Below are positions 27,630 to 35,968 of a stretch of DNA of 64,000 nt, in pieces. The position numbers were made by a program, and so were the translations under genes. The first letter of the stretch is position 1. Each line of letters starts with the position of its first letter. This DNA is from Fusicatenibacter_A intestinipullorum. Lineage in GTDB: Bacteria; Bacillota; Negativicutes; Acidaminococcales; Acidaminococcaceae. The notes under the pieces are model-generated. The model searched no databases. It saw nothing but the letters and a program-made list of their open reading frames with translations, and was not told where the DNA came from. Location of the stretch: assembly GCA_019117495.1 (NCBI GenBank), contig DWZP01000012.1:1-64000 (forward strand), given 5' to 3'.

Positions 27630-29180
27630 TTGGAAAAATCTGCTAAAAAAGAACAAATGGGAGGCATCCTGGGGCTGATTGAGCGTGTCGGCAATAAAAT
27701 CCCGGATATTACCGTTTTGTTCATCGGCGCATTTGTAATTGTTTGCGTTGTGTCTGCAATTCTGTCGCAAATCAGCTTCGACTATGTGCACCCCGCAACA
27801 GGCAAACAAATTACGGTTAACAACATGTTAAGCGGTAAGGAACTGGTAACTTTAATGAGCAAAATGGTTACCAACTATGCTAACTTCCCGCCGCTGACAA
27901 TGGTTATTGTGGCAACTCTCGGTATCGGTATTGCCGACGGTTCCGGCTACATTAACACCGGCTTGAAAAAACTCTTGTCTGTAACACCTAAATTTTTAAT
28001 TACTCCGGTAGTAATTCTTGCCGGTATGGTCAGCCACCTTGGCCCGGATACCGGTTATGTTATCATTATCCCGATTGCAGCATATATGTTTTATGCAACG
28101 GGCAAGCATCCGCTTTCCGGCGTTGCGGCATCTTTTGCCGGTATTGCCGGTGCTTTTTCCGCCAACTACACCCCGTCTGCAATCGACCCCGTAATTCAGG
28201 GCTTTACGCAGAGCGCAGCGCAGATTATCGACCCGACTTATCAGGTTAACGTACTTTGCAATTATTTTTATGCGCTGGGTTCCACCTTCCTTGTAATTGC
28301 TTCCTGCTGGTGGGTTACCGAAAAAGTAGTTGACCCCTGGCTGTGGAGAACTTATCCGCTGCCGGATGACCTTGACCTTGGCAACGAAAACAATACCGAT
28401 ATTACTCCGCGCGAAAACCGTGCTTTTATGATTGCTACCGGCATTTTAATTTTAATGATTATCGGTTTGTTTGCAGCTCTTTATCCGGAAGATTCCCTGC
28501 TGCGTGCGCCTAACGGCGAAATTGCCAGCTTCCAGGCCCCTATTATGCAGTCCATTGTAGCAGTAATTTTTATTTTTGCAGCTGCTGTCGGCCTTGTATA
28601 CGGTATTTTGTGCGGCAAGTTCCGTTCTCCTAAAGACGTTACCGCCGCTATGGAAGAAATTACCAAAACCCTTGTGCAGATGGTTGTATTCTACTTCTTC
28701 GCAGCACAATTCCTGTATGCGTTTGGCGCATCCAATATCGGCGTACTGCTTGCGGTATCCGGCGCAGAATTTTTAAAATCGCTGGCTTTGCCGCCGCAGA
28801 TTACCATTTTGGGCATTATAATTTTTGTAGGCCTGCTGAACCTTATCATCACTTCTGCATCTGCAAAATGGGCAATTTTGGCGCCTATTTTTGTGCCTAT
28901 GCTGATGGCTGTAGGCATTGCGCCTGAACTTACACAGGCTGCCTACCGCGTAAGCGACAGTGCCGTAAACGTTGTAACGCCTATGTTCGCGTTTTATCCG
29001 CTGATTATACTCTACTGCCAGAAATACGTTAAAGAAGCCGGTATCGGTACGCTCAGCTCCATGATGCTGCCGTACACCATTACGCTGCTTGTAGCTTTAA
29101 CCTTCATGCTTTACTTCTTCTGGTGGTTCGATATTCCTCTGGGCTTCCAGGCAGATTATGTATATCCGCGGCGAATGTAA
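27630..29180 (+). CDS. AbgT-family transporter (p-aminobenzoyl-glutamate type)
   Basis: 516-residue polytopic membrane protein of the AbgT family. Typical blocks are IERVGNKIPDITVLF at the N-terminus, GIGIADGSGYI, MVSHLGPDTGYVIIIP and SAKWAILAPIFVPMLM. Family members take up p-aminobenzoyl-glutamate or export sulfonamides. TTG start 27630 with GGAGG upstream. Directly followed by peptidase T (23 bp); uptake of a glutamyl conjugate or peptide followed by cleavage would be a logical pairing. Confidence 0.92.
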   Translation: MEKSAKKEQMGGILGLIERVGNKIPDITVLFIGAFVIVCVVSAILSQISFDYVHPATGKQITVNNMLSGKELVTLMSKMVTNYANFPPLTMVIVATLGIGIADGSGYINTGLKKLLSVTPKFLITPVVILAGMVSHLGPDTGYVIIIPIAAYMFYATGKHPLSGVAASFAGIAGAFSANYTPSAIDPVIQGFTQSAAQIIDPTYQVNVLCNYFYALGSTFLVIASCWWVTEKVVDPWLWRTYPLPDDLDLGNENNTDITPRENRAFMIATGILILMIIGLFAALYPEDSLLRAPNGEIASFQAPIMQSIVAVIFIFAAAVGLVYGILCGKFRSPKDVTAAMEEITKTLVQMVVFYFFAAQFLYAFGASNIGVLLAVSGAEFLKSLALPPQITILGIIIFVGLLNLIITSASAKWAILAPIFVPMLMAVGIAPELTQAAYRVSDSAVNVVTPMFAFYPLIILYCQKYVKEAGIGTLSSMMLPYTITLLVALTFMLYFFWWFDIPLGFQADYVYPRRM

Positions 29181-29203
29181 TATTTAAGGAGGCATAATAA
29201 ATT

Positions 29204-30448
29204 ATGCAGGAAAAATTATTACAAAGATTTTTGCGTTATGTGGCAGTACCGAGCCAGAGCAATGCTGCCAATGCTAATGTACCTTCAAGCGAAGGGCAGC
29301 GCAAACTGGCAGAGCTGTTAAAACAGGACTTGGCAGAACTTGGCCTTGTTGACCTTGAAATCAGCGAATATTCCGTACTTACCGGCAAACTGCCGGCTTA
29401 TCTACCGGAAGGCTGCACCAAAGAGGTGCCTGCTGTTGGCTGGTGCGCGCATCTTGATACTATTGATATTAATATGTCGCCGGAAATTCATCCGCAGGTT
29501 GTTAAAAACTACCAGGGCGGCGATGTATGCCTGAACAAAGAAAAAGATATCTGGATTCGTACGGCAGAACACCCGGAACTTGAAAAATACGTTGGCGAGG
29601 ATATTGTATTTACTGACGGTACCAGCGTGCTTGGCGCAGATAACAAAGCTGCCATTGCCAACATTATGGTTGCTTTGGAAACAATTGTTAACGAAAAACG
29701 CTGTCACGGCGATATTTACGTTGCTTTTGTTCCGGATGAAGAAATTGGCCTGCGCGGCTCTAAAAAAATGGATTTCAGCAAATTCCATGTTAAATTTGCA
29801 TATACCATTGATTGCTGTGAACTTGGCGAGGTTGTTTACCAAACCTTTAATGCCGGCACCGCCATTGTTAAAATTAAAGGCGTAAGCGCGCACCCGATGA
29901 GCGCCAAAGGCGTGCTTATTAACCCGACACTGCTTGCCGTTGACCTTGTTAATATGTTCGACCGCACTCAGACCCCTGAATGTACGGAAGGCACCGAAGG
30001 TTATATTTGGGTTAAGAGTATTGTAAGCAATGATACTTATGCCACCGTTACGCTCGACATTCGCGACCATAACAAAAAACGCTATGAAGAACGCAAAGCG
30101 GAAATTGCCGCCAATGCCGAAAAATTGCAGGCTATGTATCCGCGTGCCGAAGTTACCTGCACTATGAGCGATACTTACGGCAATATTAACGATGCCGTAA
30201 CGGAAGATAACAAATACTGCATTGATTATCTGTACACTGCAATGGAAAAACTCGGCATTAAGCCGATAACTCTTGCAATGCGCGGCGGTACGGATGGTTC
30301 GTTTATTTCTACTAAAGGCATTTTAACGCCGAACTACTTTACGGCAGGGCATAACTTCCACTCCAACTGCGAATTTTTACCGCTGGGCGCTATGGAAAAA
30401 TCCTGCAAACTGACGCTGGAACTTGTAGATTTGATTTACAATAAATAA
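29204..30448 (+). CDS. pepT: Peptidase T (tripeptidase)
   Basis: 414-residue M20B metallopeptidase removing N-terminal residues from tripeptides. Zinc ligands and catalytic residues visible in AHLDTIDI, TDGTSVLGADNKAA, PDEEIGLRGSKKM, DCCELGE and MRGGTDGS, with the His of GHNFHSNCEF. Full length; RBS GGAGG. Second gene of the abgT-pepT unit. No terminator is obvious before the RNA at 30497. Confidence 0.94.
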   Translation: MQEKLLQRFLRYVAVPSQSNAANANVPSSEGQRKLAELLKQDLAELGLVDLEISEYSVLTGKLPAYLPEGCTKEVPAVGWCAHLDTIDINMSPEIHPQVVKNYQGGDVCLNKEKDIWIRTAEHPELEKYVGEDIVFTDGTSVLGADNKAAIANIMVALETIVNEKRCHGDIYVAFVPDEEIGLRGSKKMDFSKFHVKFAYTIDCCELGEVVYQTFNAGTAIVKIKGVSAHPMSAKGVLINPTLLAVDLVNMFDRTQTPECTEGTEGYIWVKSIVSNDTYATVTLDIRDHNKKRYEERKAEIAANAEKLQAMYPRAEVTCTMSDTYGNINDAVTEDNKYCIDYLYTAMEKLGIKPITLAMRGGTDGSFISTKGILTPNYFTAGHNFHSNCEFLPLGAMEKSCKLTLELVDLIYNK

Positions 30449-30496
30449 ACTGTAAAAGTGTTAGTCTTTAAAACTTAATATTGTTATAGAATAAGC

Positions 30497-30692
30497 AAAA
30501 GATTATGCTGTAAGGCGATATGTAAAAACTGCGGCGGCTAAATTTATGGTAAAATCCTTCGAGAGTCCGGTGCTGTGCCCGGACGGAATCGGAGGAGCCG
30601 CAGCATTTTTATAGAGCCGCGCAGTATAATCTTTGCATTGTGATTTGCGAAAAAGCCAAAGTATAATTTGAAATTTATATTTTGGCTTTTTT
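30497..30692 (+). ncRNA. Unassigned structured small RNA with own terminator
   Basis: The 358-bp gene-free region holds an extended -10 (TG-T-TATAGA, 30482-30490) followed by a compact fold: closing stem with arms about 30495-30510 and 30620-30636, inner stem CTGCGGC/GCCGCAG (30529-30535 and 30597-30603), and apical stem TCCTTCGA/TCGGAGGA capped by GTCCGG/CCGGAC (30565-30582). A terminator hairpin follows at 30651-30692. It is not RNase P, tmRNA or SRP RNA. A short 6S-type RNA is possible from the single long, interrupted hairpin, but at about 140 nt it is small for 6S. Confidence 0.55.
30651..30692 (+). terminator. Terminator of the small RNA
   Basis: Stem of about 15 bp (AAAAGCCAAA... with ...TTTGGCTTTT) ending in six T. 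Confidence 0.85.
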
Positions 30693-30769
30693 GTTATATC
30701 AGTATAATTTATAAAAATACGGTTTTATTTTTGTGTGCAGGCAGGAATTTAGAGAAAAATGCCGAAATA

Positions 30770-30791
30770 TTTAATCAAACGATTGATTGAA
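30770..30791. promoter_or_regulatory. Candidate TetR operator
   Basis: Inverted repeat AATCAA-acga-TTGATT (30773-30788), extendable to nine of ten paired positions on each side, located 16 bp before the TetR start codon. Typical size and position for TetR autoregulation. Confidence 0.6.
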
Positions 30792-30806
30792 AAGAGCGGT
30801 GATGAT

Positions 30807-31424
30807 ATGAAAAACGAAACAGGAAAAAGAGAAAAATTAATAATGTCTGCTATCGGTTTGTTTGCAGAATACGGTTACGACAAGGTCAGCATCAGGCAGA
30901 TTGCGGCAGATGCAGGTGCCAACAGTTCGATGATTTCGTATTATTTTGGCAGTAAGCAGGGGCTTTACGAAGCAATCTTGCGTGAATTGATAAATAATTT
31001 TGATGAATTTATAGGCGTTTTGCGTGATGAAAAATTAGACCCGCGTGAAGGGCTGAGGATTTATACACGTTCTATCAGTGATATTTTTCACAAGTATCCG
31101 CCTGCCTATGTTAAATTGATATACCGCGAGGTGATTAAGCCGTCGCAGGTATTTCAAGACGTGGTTTTAAACAAGTTCAAAAGCAATTCTGCCGTGCTGC
31201 TTAAAATGATTGCGCGCGGCAAAGAACAGGGAATTTTTTTGAAAACACTTGATGAAAAAACAGTGCTTTTGATGCTTATTTCTATCATTAACCTTTATTT
31301 TTTAACCAAGCCGCTGCACAGCATGGTTATAGAACAGGACGAAAGTTTTACTGAAAGCTATCTGCGGCAGGTTTTAGATATTTTATTGCGCGGAATTGAG
31401 GTAAAAGGCCATGACAAAACGTAA
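30807..31424 (+). CDS. TetR/AcrR-family repressor
   Basis: 205 residues: N-terminal HTH (LIMSAIGLFAEYGYDKVSIRQIAADAGANSSMISYYFGSKQGLYEAIL) and a C-terminal ligand domain of the CecR/CerR type. I start at ATG 30807 because an earlier ATG at 30759 would put the probable operator inside the coding region. Its 3' end overlaps the HlyD gene by 14 bp. Likely represses its own efflux operon, as CecR does for ybhG-ybhFSR in E. coli. Confidence 0.9.
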   Translation: MKNETGKREKLIMSAIGLFAEYGYDKVSIRQIAADAGANSSMISYYFGSKQGLYEAILRELINNFDEFIGVLRDEKLDPREGLRIYTRSISDIFHKYPPAYVKLIYREVIKPSQVFQDVVLNKFKSNSAVLLKMIARGKEQGIFLKTLDEKTVLLMLISIINLYFLTKPLHSMVIEQDESFTESYLRQVLDILLRGIEVKGHDKT

Positions 31425-32385
31425 AATTATTACCGCCGTTATTGCACTAATACTCATTTTGGCAGCAGGTGCCTATAAATTGTATTTGCAGGGCGAAGAA
31501 GCCAAAATACTTACCGGAACTGTTGAGGCTACAAAAGCCGATGTAACTCCGCGGCTGGGCGGCTATTTGCGCGAACGTACCGTAAAAGAAGGCGACAGCG
31601 TAACTGCCGGGCAGATAATTGCCAGGCTTGATACGCGCGAACTTGAGGCGCAGCTTGCCGAAGATGAAGCAAGCTTAGCTAAAGCCCAGGCCCAGCTGAC
31701 CGATTTAATTAAGGGCGCACGCCCGCAGGAACTGCGCGAGGCGGCAGCTAAAACAGAATCGGCGCTGGCTGATTATAACCAGGCGCATACCGACCGCCTG
31801 CGTTACGAAAAACTGTATCAGGACGGCGCCGTTGCACGCCAGCTGCTTGACCAGGCAATAGCGGCGGACGTAGTTGCCGAAAACAGTTTAAAAGCGGCGC
31901 GTGAACAGGAAGCGCTTTTGATTGAAGGCAACCGTGAAGATGAAATTGAAGCGCAGCGCCGTGAAACGCAGCGTGCGGCAGCAGCACTTGAAAATACTAA
32001 AATAGCATTGGGCGATATGACTTTATACAGCCCGGTAAATGGCGTTGTACTGACAAAAAATTATGAAGTGGGTGAATACGTAAGCGCAGGTATGTCGGTG
32101 CTTACGGTTGTGGATTTAAGTGACTGCTGGGTAAGGGTTTACGTGCCTTCTGATGTGCTTGGCGTTATTAAAGTGGGGCAGGAGTGCAGTGTAAAAATCG
32201 ATGCTTATCCGGACAGGGCTTTTACCGGTAAAATTAAGGAAATCAGCGACAGCGCCGAGTATACCCCGCGCAACAGCATAACAAAGCGCGAGCGCGCAAA
32301 CCTTGTGTTTGCCGTTAAAGTGGCGCTGCCGAATGAGGAGGGCATCTTTAAGCCGGGCATGGTGGCGGATGTTTTAATAAAATGA
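31411..32385 (+). CDS. HlyD-family membrane fusion protein
   Basis: 324 residues: one N-terminal membrane anchor (ITAVIALILILAAGAYKLYL), barrel-sandwich halves (TPRLGGYLRERTVKEGDSVTAGQIIARLDT and its partner around 205-250), and a long coiled-coil hairpin between (about 85-205). Links the inner-membrane ABC exporter to the outer envelope, which makes sense in a diderm. Shares ATGA with the ABC gene. Confidence 0.9.
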   Translation: MTKRKIITAVIALILILAAGAYKLYLQGEEAKILTGTVEATKADVTPRLGGYLRERTVKEGDSVTAGQIIARLDTRELEAQLAEDEASLAKAQAQLTDLIKGARPQELREAAAKTESALADYNQAHTDRLRYEKLYQDGAVARQLLDQAIAADVVAENSLKAAREQEALLIEGNREDEIEAQRRETQRAAAALENTKIALGDMTLYSPVNGVVLTKNYEVGEYVSAGMSVLTVVDLSDCWVRVYVPSDVLGVIKVGQECSVKIDAYPDRAFTGKIKEISDSAEYTPRNSITKRERANLVFAVKVALPNEEGIFKPGMVADVLIK

Positions 32386-33293
32386 CTGTACGTGAACTGG
32401 CAATAGAAACTAAAGATTTAACTTGTAAATTCGGCGATTTTACGGCGGTGGACAGGCTTAACATTAAGGTTTACAGCGGCGAAATTTACGGTTTCCTTGG
32501 TTCCAACGGCAGCGGCAAATCAACAAGCATCCGCATGCTGTGCGGCATTTTAAAACCGGCAGGCGGAACCGGTATTGTGCTGGGCTACGACGTTGTGAAA
32601 GAACCGGAAAAAGTTAAGGAAAATATCGGTTATATGTCGCAGAAGTTCAGCCTGTACCTTGATATGACGGTGTTTGAAAACCTTGATTTTTATGCCGGTA
32701 TGTACGGGCTGAAAGGTGAAGAAAAATATGCCCGCATTGAAGAAATGATTGAGCAGATGAATCTTAAAGATAAACGCAACGAGTTTTCCGGCAATCTTTC
32801 CGGCGGTTTAAAGCAGCGTCTGGCGCTGGGGTGCGCCATACTGCACAAACCCAAGCTACTGTTTTTGGATGAACCGACAAGCGCCGTTGACCCCATTTCG
32901 CGCCGCAGCTTTTGGCAGATAATCCACGCGCTGGCAATCGGCGGCACTACGATGGTAGTAACGACGCATTTTATGGAAGAAGCCGAACACTGCGATGAAA
33001 TGGTATTTTTGGATGCCGGGAAAATGGTTGCCGAAGGCAGCCCCAAAAAGCTGAAAGACAGCATTAAAGGCACGCTGGTAAGCATTGCCAGTGATGATTC
33101 CATTAAACTGCGTGAAGAAATTAAAAAGCGCATTCCCGTGGAAGATGCCTATATTTTCGGGCGCGAACTGCGTGTGCTGGTTGCGCCGCAGGATTTGCCG
33201 CTGCTTTCGGACTGGCAGTATAAAATTATTGAACCGACAATGGAAGATGTATTTTCGTATTATCTTGATAAAAAGGGCGGTGGCAAAGTATGA
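32382..33293 (+). CDS. ABC-2 exporter ATP-binding protein
   Basis: 303 residues with Walker A GSNGSGKST (about 40-48), Q-loop MSQKFSLY, signature LSGGLKQRL, Walker B LLFLDEPTSAVDP and switch His (TTHFMEEAEHC). DrrA/YbhF-like, but with a single ATPase domain where E. coli YbhF has two. C-terminal regulatory extension of about 80 residues. Overlaps both neighbours by 4 bp. Confidence 0.92.
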   Translation: MTVRELAIETKDLTCKFGDFTAVDRLNIKVYSGEIYGFLGSNGSGKSTSIRMLCGILKPAGGTGIVLGYDVVKEPEKVKENIGYMSQKFSLYLDMTVFENLDFYAGMYGLKGEEKYARIEEMIEQMNLKDKRNEFSGNLSGGLKQRLALGCAILHKPKLLFLDEPTSAVDPISRRSFWQIIHALAIGGTTMVVTTHFMEEAEHCDEMVFLDAGKMVAEGSPKKLKDSIKGTLVSIASDDSIKLREEIKKRIPVEDAYIFGRELRVLVAPQDLPLLSDWQYKIIEPTMEDVFSYYLDKKGGGKV

Positions 33294-34408
33294 ACAGGCT
33301 GCTCGCTTTATTAAAAAAAGAATTTATCCAGATGCGGCGCGACCGCCTGACGCTGGTAATTTTGCTGATTATGCCGGTGGTGCAGCTTATAATATACGGC
33401 TTTGCCATTAATACGGACGTAAAGCATTTAAAAACTGCGGTATTTGACCAGTCGTTGTCTGCCGAAAGCAGGGAGCTTTTAAACAGCTTCACCGCCAGCG
33501 AATATTTTGACCTTATTTACATAGAAGACAGTTTTGAAGACGTTAACCGCAGGGTCGATGCAGGCGATGCCAAAGTGGGCGTAATTATTCCGCCCGATTT
33601 GGAAGAAAACTTAAAGCATAACAGGCAGACACCGGTACAGGTTATTGTAGATGCTACCGATTCCCAGTCGGCGGCTTCGGCTATAGCGGCGGCGCAGTCC
33701 ATAGGCAATGTAAAATCGCAGGAGGCTTTGCAGGAAAAATACGGTCTGCACAGCAGCCAGACTTCGCTGTATGATGTGCGTGTACGCGCCTGGTACAATC
33801 AGGATTTTGTAACGGCGTTTTATATGGTGCCGGGCATTATCGGCGTTGTGCTGACAATGACCATGGTTCTGATAACCTCCATGGCGATTGTGCGCGAAAA
33901 GGAAAACGGCACGATGGAGCAGCTTATTGTAAGCCCGCTGCGCCCATGGGAACTGATACTCGGCAAAATCATTCCTTATATTTTTGTCGGCTATGCGCAG
34001 ATAACAATTGCGCTGTTTGCGGGCATTATAGTTTTTAACGTACCGGTGCGCGGCAGCATTACCTTGCTGTATGTTCTGTCGTCGCTGTTTATTACGGCGT
34101 CGCTGTCGCTGGGTGTTTTAATCTCCAGCTGCTCCAAAACGCAGATGCAGGCCATACAGATGGGCGTATTTGTGCTGCTGCCGAGCATTATGCTGTCAGG
34201 ATTTATTTTTCCGCGTGAATCAATGCCTGACTTTTTCTATTACCTGGGAAATTTATTGCCGCTTACGTATTATCTGCAAATTTTGCGCGGCATTTTGTTA
34301 AAAGGCAACGGGCTGGAAATTATGTGGCCGCAGGTAATGGCGCTGGTAATTTTTATTTTGCTGACGCTTGGTGCAAGCATTAAAAAATTTGTAAAAACAT
34401 TGAACTGA
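33290..34408 (+). CDS. ABC-2 exporter permease
   Basis: 372-residue YbhS/YbhR-like permease: an N-terminal membrane helix, a large extracytoplasmic domain (about 45-170), then five membrane segments, with the ABC-2 signature (MAIVREKENGTMEQLIVSPLRPWELILGKIIPY) at about 200-235. Only one permease gene is present, so it should act as a homodimer. Last gene of tetR-hlyD-abc-permease. Confidence 0.92.
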   Translation: MNRLLALLKKEFIQMRRDRLTLVILLIMPVVQLIIYGFAINTDVKHLKTAVFDQSLSAESRELLNSFTASEYFDLIYIEDSFEDVNRRVDAGDAKVGVIIPPDLEENLKHNRQTPVQVIVDATDSQSAASAIAAAQSIGNVKSQEALQEKYGLHSSQTSLYDVRVRAWYNQDFVTAFYMVPGIIGVVLTMTMVLITSMAIVREKENGTMEQLIVSPLRPWELILGKIIPYIFVGYAQITIALFAGIIVFNVPVRGSITLLYVLSSLFITASLSLGVLISSCSKTQMQAIQMGVFVLLPSIMLSGFIFPRESMPDFFYYLGNLLPLTYYLQILRGILLKGNGLEIMWPQVMALVIFILLTLGASIKKFVKTLN

Positions 34409-34419
34409 AAATGTTATAA

Positions 34420-34476
34420 AAACCCTCCGGTATGTTATAATTTAGTTGTGTAAATAACAATATTACCGGAGGGTTT
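34420..34476 (+). promoter_or_regulatory. Inverted repeat around the trmK promoter and RBS
   Basis: Perfect 13-bp inverted repeat (34420-34432 and 34464-34476); the right arm contains the trmK Shine-Dalgarno CGGAGGG and ends at the base before ATG. An extended -10 (TG-T-TATAAT, 34433-34441) lies in the 31-nt loop. Transcripts started there lack the left arm and have a free RBS; read-through from the ABC operon would hide it. Confidence 0.6.
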
Positions 34477-35175
34477 ATGAATATAGGCGCAAGATTGGAA
34501 GCCATAGCGGCTTTGGTGCCGCAAAACTGCGTTGTGGCAGATATTGGCACGGACCACGCATATTTGCCGGTGTGGCTTATGCAGAACGGCTTAATTAAAG
34601 CTGCCATAGCGGCGGATATTGCCGAAGGGCCGTGCAGGGCCGCACAAACCAATATCGGCATGTATGGATTAAAAGATAAAATAGAAGTGCGCCGCGGCAG
34701 CGGGCTTACCGTGTTAAAACCGGGAGAGGCTGACGGCGCGGTTATTGCCGGAATGGGCGGCAGCACTATTGTGCAGATTCTGGAAGAAAGCCCGGAAGTA
34801 GCCAAAGCGCTGAAATTTTTAATAGTGCAGCCAATGGCAGGCGCGCCGGGGCTGCGCAGGTGGGCGTGCGAAAACGGCTGGCGCATTGCAGACGAAGCGT
34901 TGGCGGAAGAACCGCAGCATTTATACGAAATTATTATGCTGGTGCCCGGCAGCGAGCCTCCGCACAGCAGTATAGAATATGAAATTGGGCCGTGCCTTAT
35001 TGAAAAGCGGCCGCCGCTTTTTGGCAGGCATATTGAAAAACTTTACGCCGCTTACGCAAGAATGCTTAAAAACATGGCGCAGAGCAGCAAGGCGCAGCAG
35101 AGCGGTAAATATAAAAAAATGCAGGAGCTTCTTGCCGGATTGGAGGAATATAAGCATGAGTGCGACTGTGAATGA
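34477..35175 (+). CDS. trmK: tRNA (adenine(22)-N1)-methyltransferase
   Basis: 232-residue SAM-dependent enzyme modifying A22 of tRNA. Rossmann motif CVVADIGTDHAYLPVWL at about 20-36, followed by GMGGSTIVQIL and LIVQPMAGAPGLRRW, characteristic of TrmK. C-terminal coiled coil around 195-232. RBS CGGAGGG inside the inverted repeat described above. Overlaps the Nif3-like gene by 20 bp, the normal Firmicutes pairing. Confidence 0.93.
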   Translation: MNIGARLEAIAALVPQNCVVADIGTDHAYLPVWLMQNGLIKAAIAADIAEGPCRAAQTNIGMYGLKDKIEVRRGSGLTVLKPGEADGAVIAGMGGSTIVQILEESPEVAKALKFLIVQPMAGAPGLRRWACENGWRIADEALAEEPQHLYEIIMLVPGSEPPHSSIEYEIGPCLIEKRPPLFGRHIEKLYAAYARMLKNMAQSSKAQQSGKYKKMQELLAGLEEYKHECDCE

Positions 35176-35950
35176 TATAGTAAAAATTATGGACAGCATT
35201 GCTCCGCGCAATCTTGCCGAGGAGTGGGATAACGCCGGTTTTTTAATCGGGCGCGGCAATAGTTCCGTAAAAAAAATAATGGTAGCGCTTGACGTATCGC
35301 CGGAAGTTGTGCAGCAGGCTGTTGGGCAAAAAGCAGATATGCTGATAACGCATCATCCGCCAATTTTCAAACCGCTTAAAAACATCTGCGACAGCAGCTG
35401 GCAAAGCGATTTGCTGTTAAAGTGCATAGAAAACGGCATTGCCGTATACAGCGCGCATACAAGCCTTGACAGCGTACTCGGCGGCGTTAACGATGTGCTT
35501 GCGGAAAAGCTCGGCCTGGAGAAAACCGTTTCGCTGGTGAAAAATGACGATAACTGCGGTGCTTTGGGGCGCGTAGGTTATTTGCCGCAAAAAATGGAAT
35601 TTGAAAAATTTGCCCAGATTGTAAAAGAGGCGCTGGGGCTCTCCTTTGTTACCGGCATAAGTGCAGGAAAAGCTGTTTACAAGGTTGCCTTATGCGGCGG
35701 CGCCGGCATTGATTTTATTGCCGAAGCGCTTGAGCAGGGCGCGGATACTTATGTGACCGGCGATATTAAATACCATGAAGCCCAGAATGCCGTATTCAGC
35801 GGGCTGAACCTTATTGACGCCACGCATCAAGGGACGGAGCTGCCGGTTGTGGCGGTGCTGGCAGATAAACTTTCGCTGAGGCTGGCGGCGGCAGGCTTTG
35901 CGGCGCAGGTTTTAACGGCGCGCGAAACTTTGCTTTTTAAACAATATTAA
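35156..35950 (+). CDS. Nif3-like dinuclear metal centre protein (YqfO family)
   Basis: 264 residues. NLAEEWDNAGFLIG, MLITHHPPIFKPL (metal His pair), AHTSLD and the C-terminal DATHQGTELP (metal His) are the family motifs. Shorter than B. subtilis YqfO because the inserted PII-like domain is absent. ATG 35156 with GGAGG upstream, inside the end of trmK. Proposed GTP cyclohydrolase I-like fold, true activity not settled. Confidence 0.9.
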   Translation: MSATVNDIVKIMDSIAPRNLAEEWDNAGFLIGRGNSSVKKIMVALDVSPEVVQQAVGQKADMLITHHPPIFKPLKNICDSSWQSDLLLKCIENGIAVYSAHTSLDSVLGGVNDVLAEKLGLEKTVSLVKNDDNCGALGRVGYLPQKMEFEKFAQIVKEALGLSFVTGISAGKAVYKVALCGGAGIDFIAEALEQGADTYVTGDIKYHEAQNAVFSGLNLIDATHQGTELPVVAVLADKLSLRLAAAGFAAQVLTARETLLFKQY

Positions 35951-35968
35951 TGAATTGAGGTACAATAA

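Noticed and set aside
30497..30640. SRP RNA or tmRNA at 30.5 kb
   Set aside because: The GGAAGCAG-type SRP tetraloop region and the tmRNA tRNA-like ends and tag frame are absent.
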